Assembly: GCF_010681825.2 (NCBI RefSeq)
Contig: NZ_CP066776.1
Location: 2,790,001-2,854,000, forward strand
Length of the DNA stretch: 64,000 bases
From: Sulfuriroseicoccus oceanibius
GTDB lineage: Bacteria > Verrucomicrobiota > Verrucomicrobiia > Verrucomicrobiales > SLCJ01
Direction of reading: 5' to 3'
The notes under the pieces were generated by a model. The model was not told the origin of the DNA, searched no databases, and worked only from the letters and a program-made list of their open reading frames with translations. A program made the position numbers and the translations under genes. Shown here piece by piece: positions 63,401 to 64,000 of the stretch. Numbering within the stretch: the first letter of the stretch is position 1; each line of letters opens with the position of its first letter.

Positions 63401-64000
63401 GCAGCTGGATCACTCGCTTGCTATCCGCCCCGACATAATCCAACGCCCCGTCCGCCTTGTAGCCGACCACATAATCAAATGGCGCAACCAAAGTCGACGT
63501 CGCACCACGGACACTGCGCCCGCCTCCCGCCTCAAAGCCCTCGACAAACACATTCATCCTGAAGGTCGCGTTCTCAAACCGCTCCATTCCCAGATCAAAC
63601 TCGGCCTGCCCATTCTCATCGGTCTTCTTTTCGCCCAACTTCACCGTATCGCCCGCCAGGTTCTTCGCCGCCGTAAGCGCCCGGTTGTGGAAGACATAAT
63701 CGGCATATTGATCAAACTCAAAGCTCGCCGCGCTCAACTCCAGCTTGGCCTTCACTCTGCGATCCGCCGCTGGAAACCCAAACAGAGTATTGAGCTGCAC
63801 ACGGGCAGTGGTCGCTTCCGGCTTGATCCACCCATTCGCTCGCTCCACTCCGCTAATTGCCACATCGAGCTTCATCGTGTCCGGCTGGAAATCCTCCACC
63901 CGGATGCGATGACTTCCCAAGTACTGCCGGTGCTGCCCGTTCACCAGATAATAGAGGGTGGCAGTATAGCTGCCCGTCGGCGACGCCTCATTGAGCTTCA
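60444..64000 (-). CDS. Bacterial alpha-2-macroglobulin family protein, N-terminus outside window
   Basis: The coding frame is open to the right edge, where codons upstream of 63944 continue as LNEASPTGSYTATLYYLV, so this is a partial gene of at least 1184 residues. MG-type beta domains come first (VQLNTLFGFPAADRRVKAKL), then the bait/CUB region and the thioester domain. The motif YPHGCSEQIT holds the Cys-x-Glu-Gln needed for a thioester (most A2Ms have GCGEQ or GCLEQ). Flanks show YLNVYPH and HSNGAFGYW, the last typical of A2M thioester domains. The C-terminus has a small beta domain (VGDPVTVRIAVRNISPRVLD). It sits next to pbpC, as in many proteobacteria, and should act as a periplasmic protease trap protecting the cell from host or competitor proteases. 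Confidence 0.9.
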   Translation of the reverse strand, partial: KLNEASPTGSYTATLYYLVNGQHRQYLGSHRIRVEDFQPDTMKLDVAISGVERANGWIKPEATTARVQLNTLFGFPAADRRVKAKLELSAASFEFDQYADYVFHNRALTAAKNLAGDTVKLGEKKTDENGQAEFDLGMERFENATFRMNVFVEGFEAGGGRSVRGATSTLVAPFDYVVGYKADGALDYVGADSKRVIQLQAVDQSLAPVALHDLAWRVVETRFASVLTKQRNGSYAYVSTKRDKIIADGMMHLEAGGHAFELPTDQVGEMRLELLDVDGNVLLVCPYSVAGKGESGRSLERDAELDVKLADKECNSGDELELSIRAPYAGSGLITIEREGVLAFKWFRMDTTSAVETITVPEGVVGTAYVSVNFVRALDSPEVFMSPLSYAVHPIEVNLDQRRVGVELDVPEVVKPGAELKIGYTAERQGRVILYAVDAGIHQITDYEMPRPLTQLMAKRALEVRTYQLLDLILPEFSLIRNSKAFGGGGAPPKIHLNPFKRRREAPVVFWSGIVDAGPERREVSYQVPDYFSGKLNVMAVMVCDSALGQNEDGVLVRGPMVLTPNVPLFVAPGDEFTASVTVANNLEHEGEDEIAVTLQADERLELVSGPDEPLVLKQGEEGTARFRMKALENLGGAELRFAASASGEEMTRGATLSVRPASPFMTHIQSGYFRLGSHDVDVERELFPQFRKTEASASPLPLGLARGLESYLNVYPHGCSEQITSRAFGRLLLADYPEFGFDRAKTVEAVQGTLSMLSVRQHSNGAFGYWTSRGTGAAADDFLSVYVMSFLVNAKERGYPVPSRMWDLMCSRMREIAAVAPDNMDQAMNQSAAIYYLIRGMHRSSANRLVNLRDTLEQHFTGLWEEDLTAMYVAASYKLLKQDDEAVRLMRRYSEGLAKEKPVDPAYRLDYYHDDEARKALGFALICRHFPEVAKRFGYDDLKPIVKPIEEGRINTLRSSALIQALEAYSAVAGESGAMTAILEKTSGGELNALVPMAPGYSVASFDPTSSQVRFELDKGESKLGAFYQVIEAGFDIGVPDAVVRDGLEVARELVDADGNPVTQLRVGDPVTVRIAVRNISPRVLDYLAVLDLLPGGFEVEANALKPGAGTVPGADFVDVREDRNVFFLGLGKGDLRTFSYRIKPVAAGTFVIPPIFAESMYDPGIKGRSGGGTIEVLPAEEE

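Overview
The window looks like a high-GC Verrucomicrobiota chromosome (Verrucomicrobiae; relatives of Akkermansia, Rubritalea or Haloferula). The indications are several secreted proteins ending in the short PEP-CTERM tail (PEPSS...LRRRK), a sigma factor/FecR surface-signalling pair, secreted glycoside hydrolases, an Akkermansia-like type IV pilus cluster, and type-B PutA. This placement rests on recognised protein features, not on a database search.

Layout. (1) 1-2242: pyridoxamine oxidase (pdxH), a DUF2288 protein and glutamate racemase (murI). (2) 2358-7936: an ECF-type sigma factor translationally coupled to a FecR-domain membrane protein, then four PEP-CTERM exoproteins. The FecR gene and each of the four exoprotein genes are followed by a clear Rho-independent terminator. 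(3) 8115-15418: secreted GH89 alpha-N-acetylglucosaminidase, a large clan GH-D-like hydrolase and a convergent nagA, which together form an amino-sugar harvesting route. (4) 15715-19287: putA. (5) 19449-20754: a complete IS256-family element. (6) 20902-24658: SET-domain protein, O-antigen-ligase-like protein with TPRs, small lipoprotein, LMW tyrosine phosphatase. (7) 24901-39641: the most striking region, about 15 kb of co-directional genes. An ABC ATPase/permease pair and a membrane-anchored protein with five 23-residue His/Cys repeats lead directly into a type IV pilus-like machine: PilT, pilin, PilM/N-like, PilO-like, PilP-like, secretin, an unknown protein, PilB, PilC, an unknown membrane protein, a second pilin and an unknown secreted protein. 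No prepilin peptidase is present. (8) 39676-42435: secreted GH2 hydrolase, followed by a gene-free stretch with two copies of a roughly 180-200 bp direct repeat. (9) 42996-50688, minus strand: TolC, HlyD-type adaptor, LolD/MacB-type ATPase and MacB-type permease (a tripartite exporter), then a zinc-ribbon membrane protein and a conserved protein of unknown function. (10) 50809-58055: lipid kinase, TPR/BamD-like protein, LptE-like lipoprotein, rsmI, alpha-glucan phosphorylase, and a sugar-phosphate isomerase-like protein. (11) 58066-64000, minus strand: PbpC and a bacterial alpha-2-macroglobulin cut by the window edge.

How it fits together. Regions 2, 3 and 8 suggest a cell that secretes or anchors polysaccharide-active proteins and recycles GlcNAc. 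Region 7 would build a surface filament, with an adjoining ABC transporter that recalls Myxococcus pilGHI. Regions 9-11 concern the envelope (efflux, LPS assembly, peptidoglycan, A2M). One recurring domain of about 110 residues occurs in the FecR protein, at the C-terminus of the GH89 enzyme and inside the GH-D-like enzyme. No rRNA, tRNA or CRISPR array was seen.
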